In this document: positions 12,844 through 23,940 of the stretch, piece by piece
Numbering within the stretch: position 1 is the stretch's first letter
How the letters are laid out: each line of letters opens with the position of its first letter
NCBI GenBank assembly: GCA_037903355.1
Contig: JBAJFE010000056.1
Location: 26,392 to 90,391, forward strand
Reading direction: 5' to 3'
Length of the DNA stretch: 64,000 bases
Source: Trichuris trichiura
Lineage: Eukaryota; Nematoda; Enoplea; Trichinellida; Trichuridae
Program-made: the position numbers and the translations under genes
The notes under the pieces: model-generated
Told to the model about the DNA's origin: nothing
Database searches by the model: none
The model's input: only the letters and a program-made list of their open reading frames with translations

Positions 12844-14820
12844 TTACTGCGGTTTTTTCTTTGAAGGGCTCTTCTTCGCCTGAAAACGTCAAGTCGTTAA
12901 GTGTAAATGCAAATAAGTAGTCAAAAAGCGGCAATTGATTAACAAAACGGTAGGCAACATGCGTATACATTACCGCAGTAGTTGGGGCAGGCTTCTCTTT
13001 GTAGCTAACCTGTGGTGACAGCGCTTCGATTCGGTTTTCTTTGAGCAGTTCTCTGTTGATGACTTCCGTCGCCAAAGCATTTAACTCGCCAATGTCATTT
13101 TCAGCTTGGCTACTGCTTGGTACATTGATAACCTCTTTGAAACTAGGAGGACCCGGATAATCCCAAACCTTTCTGGCTGGACTGAAATGCAGTAAATTAT
13201 CTACGCCACTACCAGCAAACTACTTTTTAGCTTGCATTTAATACCGCAACCAAGCTTCTTAAAAAATTAGTCCTCAAGATTGTAGCGAAGTCATAAAGAT
13301 AGCGTGTCACTTCATTTGCGGTTTCTGCCTTTGCTGGCCATGAAACTGACCAGTCGCCCAGACACAGCTTCAGCATCTCATGATGTTAACCATAGATAAA
13401 GTATTCAGCATGAAATAAATATTACCGTTTTCAACTTAACCCATGCAAATTGTTGAAGCATTCTGACGACGCCTATCCACCATCCTACAGTACCTAACCT
13501 GTTTTTAGTTAGTCGGTTGTTCTGCTGTGCCTTTTACTCGCGTGTTGCCTATTTACAAATAAAGCTGTCCTACTCGCTTTCGAATTCCTACACAAATCTT
13601 AAGCGAAAAGTTTCCATTCAAGAAAATAACCAATTAAGTAATAGGATTACGTGAGAATAGATAGTTCTTACGGCATCATGTGAAACGAAGACAGTTTTAG
13701 CATAGGCATAAGCATGACAATAATTCAAAAGCTAGATGGCGCGAAAATTTGGTAAAAGGCGTAACGACATTGTACCTGCTTTGATAATTATTGCTAAAAC
13801 AGGATAGAAGCGTGACGACGTGACCTATTACGACAGATGCAATCCACTGCGTCTTCTGAATACGTTATGGCAGACATTTAAATGTAAATTTTTGCATTGA
13901 CATCGAATTAAGAAAATGTTAAGCTTAACTATCAAATAGTGGCGGTGATAAGCGCTGTAAAGGTGCTAAAATTTTTTGGCATCAGTCTTTTTTTGCTCAA
14001 AGCGGAAACGGCCAATAGATACCGTACAAAGTGAAATTAAGTTTGTATTAATGGTGTAGCGGTTTAATTGGTGAAAATGTACTACAAAATAAATGAATTT
14101 GCTTGTCTGAAAAAGCCACGGAAAGATCAATAATGAAAAATGGATTTGCATATGCAAATAAACGCTTTGCGCGTAGAGACTGAAACTGGCTATGCCACGC
14201 GCTACGTACCTTGCCCCACCGGAGCCTGGAGATGAAGCTTGTTGCTGCCTTCTTAAGGCTCTCCGTCTTTTGCGTCCTCTCATCACTTGAAACAGGGTAA
14301 GTAGGATACCAATGGAAAGAACGCAGGATAGTATGATAAGATTGCTTTGCACCTTGTTTAAACCGGAGTGTTGGTCACTTTTTCCCGTCGCAGGATCGTC
14401 AGCGACAACTGTATCATTCGAATGTTCATCAGGATCTGCAGGATCTATTTTGTTAGTATGATCTCTTGGAAATGGCAAGTCGGAAACCATGTTGGAGTTA
14501 TTGTGTTCAGTAGTGTTGGACATGCCTTGCGCTCCTAACAAAGACCCGACTGATGTAGTAGATGTCTCATTGAATTGGTAGATATTTGTGGGCAAACTAC
14601 TATTCTGCTTGAAAGTTCCATTTCGTAACTCTTCTTCCACATCAGCACCCAATGTTTCGTTGATTTTTGAGTTGTTTAACAGCAAAGTTCCATTGTCAAC
14701 TGAAGCGAATGAGGTAAGGTTTTGACCTGCAGGTGCATTTTGGTTTTCTCCCACAAGACGTGTACCGCTTGCAGTCAACACGAAAAAAAAGGAGAATGTC
14801 CAAAAGTAAAACAGCATCAT
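12844..14820 (-). CDS. N-glycosylated type I membrane protein, three exons
   Basis: Exons are 14820-14210, 13181-13010 and 12879-12844, giving about 272 residues. The ATG at 14820 opens a typical signal peptide (FYFWTFSFFFVLTASG). The ectodomain of about 140 residues is rich in Asn, Ser and Thr and has around ten N-X-S/T sequons (NLTS, NGTL, NETL, NGTF, NSSL, NETS, NTTE, NDTV among them). It has almost no cysteine. One membrane helix follows (LIILSCVLSIGILLTLFQVM), then a basic stop-transfer stretch (RGRKRRRALRRQQQ). The cytoplasmic tail ends AKKSPSKKKPQ. The last junction uses CAG/GTTAGC and TTTTCAG. Reading through without that intron gives a different hydrophobic tail that stops at 12833. 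I do not recognise the family; it looks like a mucin-like or adhesion-type surface protein. Confidence 0.6.
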
Positions 14821-16110
14821 GAAAGTTCACCGTTCCTCAAGACCAACAGGCCTGCACAAATTACAGAAATGAACTAAATCACTTTATCTACGTGGCAACA
14901 TAGGTTTAAAGCTTATGAAAAGGATTTACTTTAAACTATTGCCTGAAATGAGTAGTCCGTTTAGTCACGAAATTGTATGAAGGAAATGGCATCACGTCAC
15001 CTTATTTAGTTACCAATTCAAAAGAATTGATAACACAGACTGAAAGTGTATTTGCCAACATTTCAGCACAGTACGACAGTACAGAACACTGATGTGCAAC
15101 GTAAAATGATGTCATTCAATGATTATTTAGTAATATTTTTGCTTCATGTGTTCTCACGTACAGTTAGCCGAAAATGGCTACACGCTTGCTAATACTCAAA
15201 CAAACCTAACGACAGCTTGCATGCTGCTTCAACAAAAGATTACTGGGATTTCGGCAGATTATAAAGCAGTGCTCGCTATATATTACTTAAGATAAGGACA
15301 AATGAGGCTTGCTACCTAAGCCAAAGAAAGGAATACATACATGTAACGTTGGAAAAATGGCTTTGAACTTTCCTAAGCCTTCAAAAGTTGCCTGTCATGT
15401 CAGGAAGAAGAAATATAGGAATAACAAGTGACAAAGCCAAATATCCCATCAATGCAAAATGGAAATACTGTACATATAAAGCAACCCCATTTGCCAAAAT
15501 TAGGAATGCTGAAGGAGTATTTGTCTCTAGCCTGCGAAGCTAAAACAATAACCTGTGAGGTTAACGCAAATAAGGCAGTTTCATTTAGACTTTCCGACGT
15601 ACTTCACTCCTATGTGATGAATTTAATGCAAGAATTCATGCAAATCGATTAAACTCGCCATAGGGTCGCTTAATGGTCAGTCGATGTTCAAAAAGTCGAC
15701 TAATGGAAGTATTGAAAAAAATTTTACCACCGTCCAATTTAATTTCGTCGTTTACGAATTCGCGCTGAGCAGGCAAAAGCAGTACGCTTCAAGGCCTTTT
15801 GCTGGAAACGTGCTGAATTCACAGTTTATAGCTCCATTGCTGAACAAGTACAGTAGTGTGCATTTTTAGGGTTACAAATTTAGCAGTTTTCCGTTACCGG
15901 CAAGAGAACTCGAAAAAGACATTTATATTAGCATTTATCTGGGAAGTGTTAATGAAATGATTAAGCCTAACTGGGTCCCCCATTGCTACTGTCGTAAATC
16001 TGTAATGCCCCTCAAAAAGCTTTTCATGAAGAAACTACTGCGCTTCGCAGCGGCACATCTAAAACAGGACTTTATTTTCTAACTTCCTTTTGAACGCCTT
16101 TCGTTAGCAA
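14821..16110. other. No recognisable gene
   Basis: This lies upstream of the membrane-protein gene. Only short frames are present and none has a known motif. The part next to 14820 probably includes that gene's promoter, but I see no clear TATA box or initiator. Confidence 0.5.
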
Positions 16111-16480
<370 letters not shown>

Positions 16481-16505
16481 AATAATAATAATAATAATAA
16501 TAATA
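16481..16505. repeat. (AAT)n microsatellite
   Basis: About eight AAT units sit exactly between two PLE-derived fragments. The array begins within the ATGAA that starts the ORF in the 63.8-kb copy. Confidence 0.95.
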
Positions 16506-16506
16506 A

Positions 16507-16777
16507 AAATTTTCATCACTTCTTTATACGGTAAGTTTTCTTGCCCGTTGATGGGTTCTGGAATTAAACCGAAGCAAATGCCCTACCAACGGATGGATGA
16601 GCAATTATTAAGGAAAAATACAGAACAAATTCTTAACAGTTTCGTAGCTTTCGGGACTAACCTTGTCCCGTCGTCAGCGATGGTGGTAATTCCAGAACCC
16701 ATCAACGGGCAAGAAAACCTACCGTATAAAGAAGTGATGAAAATCCATTGCCCCGTTAAGAAGCACCCCGTTTTCAA
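16507..16777. mobile_element. PLE terminal inverted-repeat element, family 2
   Basis: Arms of 58 bp at 16509-16566 and 16687-16744 are inverted copies with about one mismatch. The left arm begins attttcatcacttctttata. The loop holds a minus-strand hammerhead-like core: CTGACGA (its complement lies at 16671-16677), stem GGGAC/GTCCC, then GAAAG. It also has the gccctaccaacggatggatg word in reverse orientation. After the right arm the sequence atgaaaatcc...cacccc-gttttca parallels the start of the PLE ORF at 63791 for about 13 codons, then ends in an AAT array. The same architecture is seen at 63003-63258. Confidence 0.65.

Positions 16778-16842
<65 letters not shown>
16778..16842. repeat. (AAT)n microsatellite
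   Basis: About 65 bp of pure AAT repeat truncates the PLE-like ORF start after roughly 13 codons. The isoleucine runs read across it are not a real protein. Confidence 0.97.
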
Positions 16843-16845
<3 letters not shown>

Positions 16846-18702
16846 TCCTACTCAGTTGATTTACGTAGTTAATTGCTCGGCTCTTAAAATAGAAATAAAA
16901 CGTCTGCACTTCTGCCTATGATTATGCTGAATGGTTTGATCTTAAAGCTTCCCAATGCCTCCAATCTAAGCTTTAATCAGCAGCGTAAAAAGTAATTAAG
17001 TATTAAAGTACTGATGACCTAAACTGAATAAGAATTAGTTCTTCTACACTGCAAATTAATGAACGGCATATGGCACCACTTTAGTAGCTTTTACAGGTAG
17101 TTTATTATTAAAGATTACGTTTTTCCACACAGGAAATAACGCCAGCTTTCCATAACTTCTGCTGCGCCTGAACGATTGTCTCTATGATGTGCGGATAGAA
17201 TCTCTCCCACATAACAAATGCTTAACTAAAAAAGCACTGATCTATGCCAAAAAAACAGACGGATACCTTTTACGCCTGAAACTTCGTTAATAGGAAATTC
17301 TAGGACAACGCGAGGTTAGTCAAGTGAACTTAGCTTTCTGCGTCTCTTAATAAGGCAATATATTAGTATTTCAAGCACTGTCACAAATAATATTGCCATA
17401 AAACTGTTTCATGAAGGGTGAACTTAGGCGCGAGGAAAAAACTTTATTGTTCTTCTTCGCTCCTTGCCTTCAATGGATGGATTAAACCACTGCGAGCCAG
17501 ATATCACATAAATGTAACTGGTTCATTTTAATTCAGCGATCGCGTGAAGATAGAATACGTCTGCGGTTACACTCGTCATTTACTATCTTCGGTCCAGTAT
17601 TTCCAGAGCAAAATTAACGTTTGCAAATGTCACAAAACGATAATACGTTAATAACTGTTAATGCAGCTATTAATATACGTCCTGCATCGGTAGGCATAGC
17701 TTGAGGTGAGCTGACGTTGAGCTACCTCTTCTCCAGTCGTGAATAAGCACCTCCGCATGAGAGTAAGTTTAAGATAACCACCTCGGCAATCGATAGTGCC
17801 AGTAGCATACAACCGATCGAAAATGCTTTAAGCTTCAAAGCGGAAAGTAAACGAGGTACTACATTCGATTAATTAGTGATCAGACAAGAAGACCGCAGCG
17901 ATTTAAACAAAGATAAAGTATATTCTACTTTTTGAAGTGCAGCAATTACTTGACTCGAAATGTCATCTAATTTATGCCGCTACAAAATATCCAACGAAAG
18001 ATCCTTTCGGCTTGATGGAAAATGACTATTTGTTCGAAAAGCTTCAAATGGTAAAGAAAGCCAATTATTGCAGAGCAGATTTTTAAGGCTGCTTGACACA
18101 TGAGCGGTTTATAGAAATAAGTGTTCAGCCACTCCAACAGGAATTACAAACAAGCGAAACGAGTTCGAGAAGGTCAATGTAGAGGCAAAAACACATCCTA
18201 TCACCTGAACTTTGGCAAAGCTGACTACTACTTATTAACAAGCGGGTAATTAATTGGTCACGCCGGCAAAAGACCGACTTCTACTACGTAAGATCTAACA
18301 ATTTGTAGAGATTATAGATATGTACGAATTAAGCATGCTTGAAAATCCATTTAGCTCTTCTCACAGCAGAGAAAAGCGCAACTTACGCATTGGCACGCTA
18401 TTCCGGTGAGATGTTCATTTTTTGACAAGCTTAGTTGCACTCATTCTGACGCATCTTAATTGTAACTGGAATAACGTGCTCGTACCGGCAAAGGGGAATT
18501 ACTACATTGAATAAAGAGTGCTTCTTATTACGCACTTGTCTATGATCAGAAGAGGCTCGGAAAATCATTTCAACCCAAGAGAGTAAGTACTTCCGGGACT
18601 GACTGACGTGCGAATAAAAAGTCGATAACTGGCCTTAGATGAATAACACAAACTGCCTAGTCGAGGCGGACAAGGTCGCTTTCGTAAGAATTATATATAT
18701 AT
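16843..18702. other. No recognisable gene
   Basis: This is AT-rich intergenic sequence with no open frame long enough to list and no repeat that I can name. Confidence 0.5.
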
Positions 18703-18826
18703 GTTGCATGAGCTGCACTGTGTGAAAATTATGCTTGTGACATTTTGGCAGCATACATATGTATATACATACATATGCTGCCAAAATGTCACAAGCATAA
18801 TTTTCACACCGTGCAGCTCGTGCAAC
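18703..18826. repeat. Near-perfect 124-bp palindrome
   Basis: The left arm starts gttgcatgagctgcactg and the right arm ends with its complement, gtgcagctcgtgcaac. Over about 55 bp the arms differ at only two positions before a small AT-rich centre (acatatgtatatacatac). It is flanked by a short TA run on the left and by aataaaaaa on the right. It could be a fold-back MITE. A transcript would form a long hairpin of the kind processed by small-RNA pathways. Confidence 0.85.
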
Positions 18827-19416
18827 AATAAAAAATAGTTCAAACTGAACCTGAGGTCGTTTAGGTTTTATCGTGATGTATACTTAATTGGCAAAATATC
18901 TAATTGAAATAAAGCTTTTGCTTTTACATGAACTGTAGTCTTAAAACAAAAAAGCTAAAACGTAGCTAACCGCTTTTGGAAAGTCGGGCAAATGGAAAGA
19001 AAACTCACCCGGCAAGATCAGACAAATTTGTACTCGCCGAACAAGTGAACAGTTTCTTACATCTGACCGTGGGTTCAAAAGGAGGTCCATCTGTAACGGC
19101 AATCTTTGACATCACCATTTGCGCCTCAATTTTTCTTTAGGCTACAGTCCTGGTGAAAATTTTCATTGCTGAAAATTAATTTTACAATAACGAGAAGACA
19201 ATCGATTTCGTATCAGTGTTCGGCCAGTTTATTCTGATTCGTTCCTCCGCATTTCAATCCCACCAGCAGCAAGTGGAATGACATTTTAAATTTAACATCA
19301 ATGCAAGACTGCTGCTTTTCTCACTGCCATCGATAAGGTGGAACAAAACTGCTTTCGTCGGCACTACGTATCCCGTTTGGATAGCGGAGTCTCTATTAGA
19401 GCATGCATTTGGAAAA
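18827..19416. other. Presumed 5' flank of the SEC14-like gene
   Basis: No coding signal is seen. The segment precedes the ATG at 19417 and should contain that gene's promoter and 5' UTR. No motif is clear enough to mark. Confidence 0.4.
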
Positions 19417-20942
19417 ATGATCGCTCTCAGAAGTCAGAAAGATGCGGAAGAAGAAGAAATCAAAGAATTCGAAGCGAAAATAGGTATTTGCCTACCTGCA
19501 GATATGAGAACAGTGCACAATATTCGACGCTGGTTGGATGGTTGGCAAAGGGATGCTAGAAAGATTCGCAAGCTTCTGCATTCTTATATGCTAAACAGAA
19601 AGGCTGCGGCTTTGGAGGACCCCAACTTAATTGAACAATATCAGCAGAACATCTACGTTCAGAAAGTATTACCTTACATTCGTATGTCTACGCGTCCTAT
19701 GGTGATCAACGAAGTCGACAATACTGTTGTGATTGTTAACCAACTTGGCGGCATCGACTATCACAGGTTTTCAAAGGTTATTTCAGTACGAGATTTGCTT
19801 ATGTTCTACTTCGTAACGGCCGAGTATGCGCTAAAGGTACAAAGCTCTTTGCCTACCAAACACCCAGCCTACAGTGTTCCATTCTTTTAGCAAGTACTTC
19901 TCCAAGAAAAAAGAACTGGTCAATCGTCCGGATTAACACTTATTTATGACTTCAACGGATTTCAAGTTAAAGACTATTTGAATCCGTACTCCCCCATTAT
20001 GCAGACGTTCGCCCTTGGTGCCAAAATGTTGCAAGAATACTACTGTGAACTGTTGAATGGGTTATATGTGCTCAACGCGGGAGCAGTATTCAAAACTGTA
20101 TTGCTGATAGCAAAGACTGTGCTGGTACCCCGAACATTTAACAAAGTTGCAATTTTTTAAAAAATTGACTGACGGTTCGAGACATTGCTTTTTTTTTTAG
20201 ATGCATATCATCCATGGAAGCAGCGGGTTGCAAAATCTTCTTATGAAAATATCAGCCAATGCCCTTCCATTGGCCTATGGTGGAACTTGGACGGAAACGA
20301 ACCCTCTGTTGAACGTCTCTTCTTGCTGTACGCTGTGCAAGCCACTGGCGCAGGCGCCCCACTATAAGGCCAAGCGATTGCCCAATTCCTCCGCAGTCAC
20401 CATCAAACCTTCGAATCTACACATCAGGCGAGTTAAAATTAACAAAGGCCAACGACTGCTGTGGTGCTTCGCGTCCACGGGAAAGTTGGAGTTTTCTATA
20501 TACAAAAGCGACAAAGAAAGTAAGTCAATTACGCCACATTTCGCGACTACGCGGAATAGTGAGAAACTGAAAACGCTTACCAAGCATACAGGTCTTAAAT
20601 TCTACAATGCATTTGAATTTTGAAAACAAAAAACAACATAATTCTAAATGAACCGCTTAATTCTTCTTGGAGTACAAGCAATTTGAAAATGAGAAATTGC
20701 CATATATTCGTCAATAGTAGCGCATGGCCTTTTCGCTTATGGTGATAGTGAGAGAAATCGCGCTTTTAGATGAACTGATTCTTATCGTGCCCCGAATGGT
20801 GTTGTGTACACCGCTTGGTATGGAATTTCCCGACCAAGGAAATGTAATGTGCGAGCAGGCGGGAGAATACGCCATCGAGTTTCGCAATGTCCATACTTCT
20901 TTTTTCGTCATCAAAGTGCACTACTCCTGGGCAGTCGAATGA
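19417..20942 (+). CDS. SEC14-like CRAL-TRIO/GOLD domain protein
   Basis: Four exons (19417-19836, 19891-20145, 20201-20519, 20770-20942) keep frame and give about 388 residues, close to animal SEC14-like proteins (around 400). Order: a CRAL-TRIO N-terminal helical region (residues 1-60, with IRRWLDGWQRDARKIRKLL), and a CRAL-TRIO lipid-binding domain ending in the family signature ANALPLAYGGTW. Characteristic segments include LIYDFNGFQVKDYLNP and VLNAGAVFKTVLLIAKTVL. A C-terminal GOLD domain follows (RVKINKGQRLLWCFASTGKLEFSI and CEQAGEYAIEFRNVHT). Proteins of this family bind phospholipids or other lipids and act in the cytosol or at Golgi membranes. Introns are 54, 55 and 250 nt. Intron 2 uses a weak donor (GTTGCA), yet the join restores the conserved region. 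The start is the first in-frame ATG, and the N-terminus is slightly short for the family. Confidence 0.88.
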
Positions 20943-23940
20943 GGCAAACTAAATGAACTACTGCAAAACCGCCTAATGCTATCAAGAGCAGTTCATGCGT
21001 GGCTCGTCTCCGAGTGTCGACAAAGTTTTATTCTGCCAACTGTGGCTGATCAATAAGTAAACTTCGTTGGTTGGTGAACGAGCAACTCGTCCAACGTTTC
21101 ACTCTGATTCTTTGCATATTAAAAAACCAGCGTGAATGAACTTCTATCCCATGACGAAAGAAAACGGTATTCTTAAATGAATTGAGGCAGCGAGTTAATA
21201 GCGGTCATTTTTAATGCACTTAGAGTTCACAATAGAACCTGGCAGCAACCTGCTGGGTTTAATTTGAATTTATCGCTTGCCTGAGCAAGAAACATTTGTT
21301 GGCGCGTGAAAGCTGGCACTGCTGTCTGTGCTGATTAAAAGCAACGTAAAAAAGATGCTCCCGAATGCTATTCAAAAGTTCATATCGTCAGCTTAGTTAC
21401 AAAACATAATTGCTGCTAACGAGTAATAAAATTAATGAGATATAAAAGTTGGTAATACGAATTCAGCAGCCGCAAAAGGGCTTTTGTCAAAAATAGTAAC
21501 TAAGCAACACTTGGTGCTATTTGCTTATATGATCTTACATTGTAATTCTTTCATGCTATCGATTTTGTACGGTATGGGCTCTGCCTAGTTGTACAAACGT
21601 TAATCAAACTTTTCTGGCTAAGCGGCACTTTGCTAGCATCCAACAGAAAAGATTTAGAGCTTTCAAAACGATATACCTCTTTTCATGTTCCATGCGGAAT
21701 TCACGGCAAGTAAATCTTGCAATAACTAACTTGAACTGCTCATGGGACTAGTGATAAAGAAAGAATAAAGGACACGTCGTTTGAACTACACCAGGCCTAA
21801 GGCTTAAATAAATTTTCCATTTGCAACAGACGAACATTTCAGTTTCAAACACGCTGGCAGGAAACTATAAAAGGTTTTCTTTTGAGCATACAAGAAGCTA
21901 GACGCAGTGAAAAGAAAATTAGAACCAAGAATTCGGTCTGATGAATAGGCAGATTCCGTTTTCATATCCAGTAAGCAAGGGCTACGAAACTGCTTCAAAA
22001 TCAACTTAAAGAAGCGGCGTCGATAAGTCAAAACTAAGCAATTATGGACATTGCGTTTTTAGAGTACATTACATCCTGTGTAAATTGGATATACCATTGT
22101 AAGGCAGTGAAAAACTTTTGCCGGCTACATAGCAGGTTTAGATCAACAATAAAACATGGACGCACACGATGGCAATTTAATGACTAAGATGAGTGTTCGA
22201 CGTTAGCTGTTAAAAGTATAATGATAATATGTAAGCGGCGCTAGAAATGAAGCACTCAATTTTGCAAAGAAAAGCTTAGAGACTTGAGAAGAAAATCGAT
22301 CATCTTTTGCAGGAACTGAAGTCAGGAACTGCAACTACTCGGAGGACGACCCATCTGACTGACTACTCAAACAGATAGACGTACTTAGTTCCTTCCACTT
22401 GTAGTTAGCAATGCAAAGGAAGAAAGGAAAACGCAATAACTGCGTGATAAACACTGTACAGTGACTTTCATTTTAAAATATTCACTTTGAACCAGAAAAA
22501 ATAATGCAAGCCACTGAGCCAGTGCGCGTAAAAAACAACGAGAACGAAAAAGTGGCTGATAGTTACGACATAAAGCGGAATCATCATGATTCCGAGTTCT
22601 GTTCTCTCAAAAAATTTTACTACTTCAAAGCGGCGCAACGTGATAATAGTAGCATCATGAGCCTGCGTGATTAAATCGACCAAAACGACGACAGTTCGAC
22701 CCTTTCATTTTGGCAGTCATCTGAAATCTCTAAGCGTTCATTAGAGCGCCTTCTAGTTGACATTTTGACGTCAACCAAGTACCAATCTCGGAAGCTGATC
22801 AATAGACCGCACATTTACGTAGCCTTTGTCATTTCAGGGATTCCAATCCACTTTAGGGACGCAAATACAATTAGGAAAACTGCCTAGCTAGTTTTACTGA
22901 ACAACGAATCAAACCGACCAAAAAAATACAAGAAGCCCACATTATATACAGTAAAGTTCACATTTAGAATTTTGCACTCTCAGTCACTCCTTATATCATG
23001 TTTTTTGTTCAGCAATTTCTGCATCATAATGCCCTCCTGCTTTTGTAATGTCCCTCAAATATTTATTGGTAAATAGCATCCTAGACAGGTCATTAGAAGC
23101 GTTGTGATATTCCTACTTTTGAGCACCTTTCAATCAAGTTAACTAATTCGATCTAATTCAGATGAAAGTGTTCAAAAAATTAGATAGAGGCGGGCAACTA
23201 TTCAACGTTAGGTAATGCGTCAAAAATTCTGTCGTGACTTTTTAAAGAAACCTTTCAACACTGGGCATCGTCAGCTTTCGTCGCATCTCTGCTATGTAAA
23301 ACAGAACGAATTCAACTAAGCCTAAAGCATGTATACTGGCAAACTTATCAAAAAGAAATTTAATCCATAACCAACTTCTGAACGATTTTAATACATAAGC
23401 GTATACTACATAACTTGTGGAAACCATCGATGCTAAAAAAACAATGGATTACTAAGTGAATACAACCAACGAACCACATTTGTTTCGAGAATTTTGAATA
23501 AATAATGACAGGCAATTGGCCGGGAAGTTACGCTTACGACATTCTTCGTTATCTAAAACGAGCTCATAAATTTTAATTAACATAAGGGTGAGCTAGACGA
23601 CATGAGACACCTTAATTCTTAAAGCGACTTAGCAGTTGTCAATATTAGCTTCGAGGCTGGCTAACAGCCATGCAAACAGAACGTAGCAATACAAAGGATC
23701 GACTTCTTTGAAAAAGCCCATTTAGCATCTCATGCTTTTCAAAGGTGGAAAGCAAAAAATAGGCAAAAAATTCTTTGCAAACAAGAACATCATTGTTACC
23801 TGCTCTTGTAGCCCTATTGAAGACAGCAACAGGATATCCGCTTATGTCATCTGAACAAAAGTGCGAATTGTATTGAAAGCAAGAACCGAAGCAGCAAACT
23901 TACGACTGCCCTAAGGACCACTACGAGGGAACGATGTCAC
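20943..23940. other. No recognisable gene
   Basis: This lies between the 3' ends of the SEC14-like gene and SMN. Frames are up to 75 codons with no motif. It should include both 3' UTRs; an aataaa-type word occurs near 21766, too far from the SEC14-like stop to assign firmly. Confidence 0.45.

Noticed and set aside
16548..16909. Frames of 103-108 codons on both strands
   Set aside because: They cross PLE inverted repeats and an AAT array; the open length comes from the repeat. Only the 13-codon parallel with the 63.8-kb ORF is meaningful.
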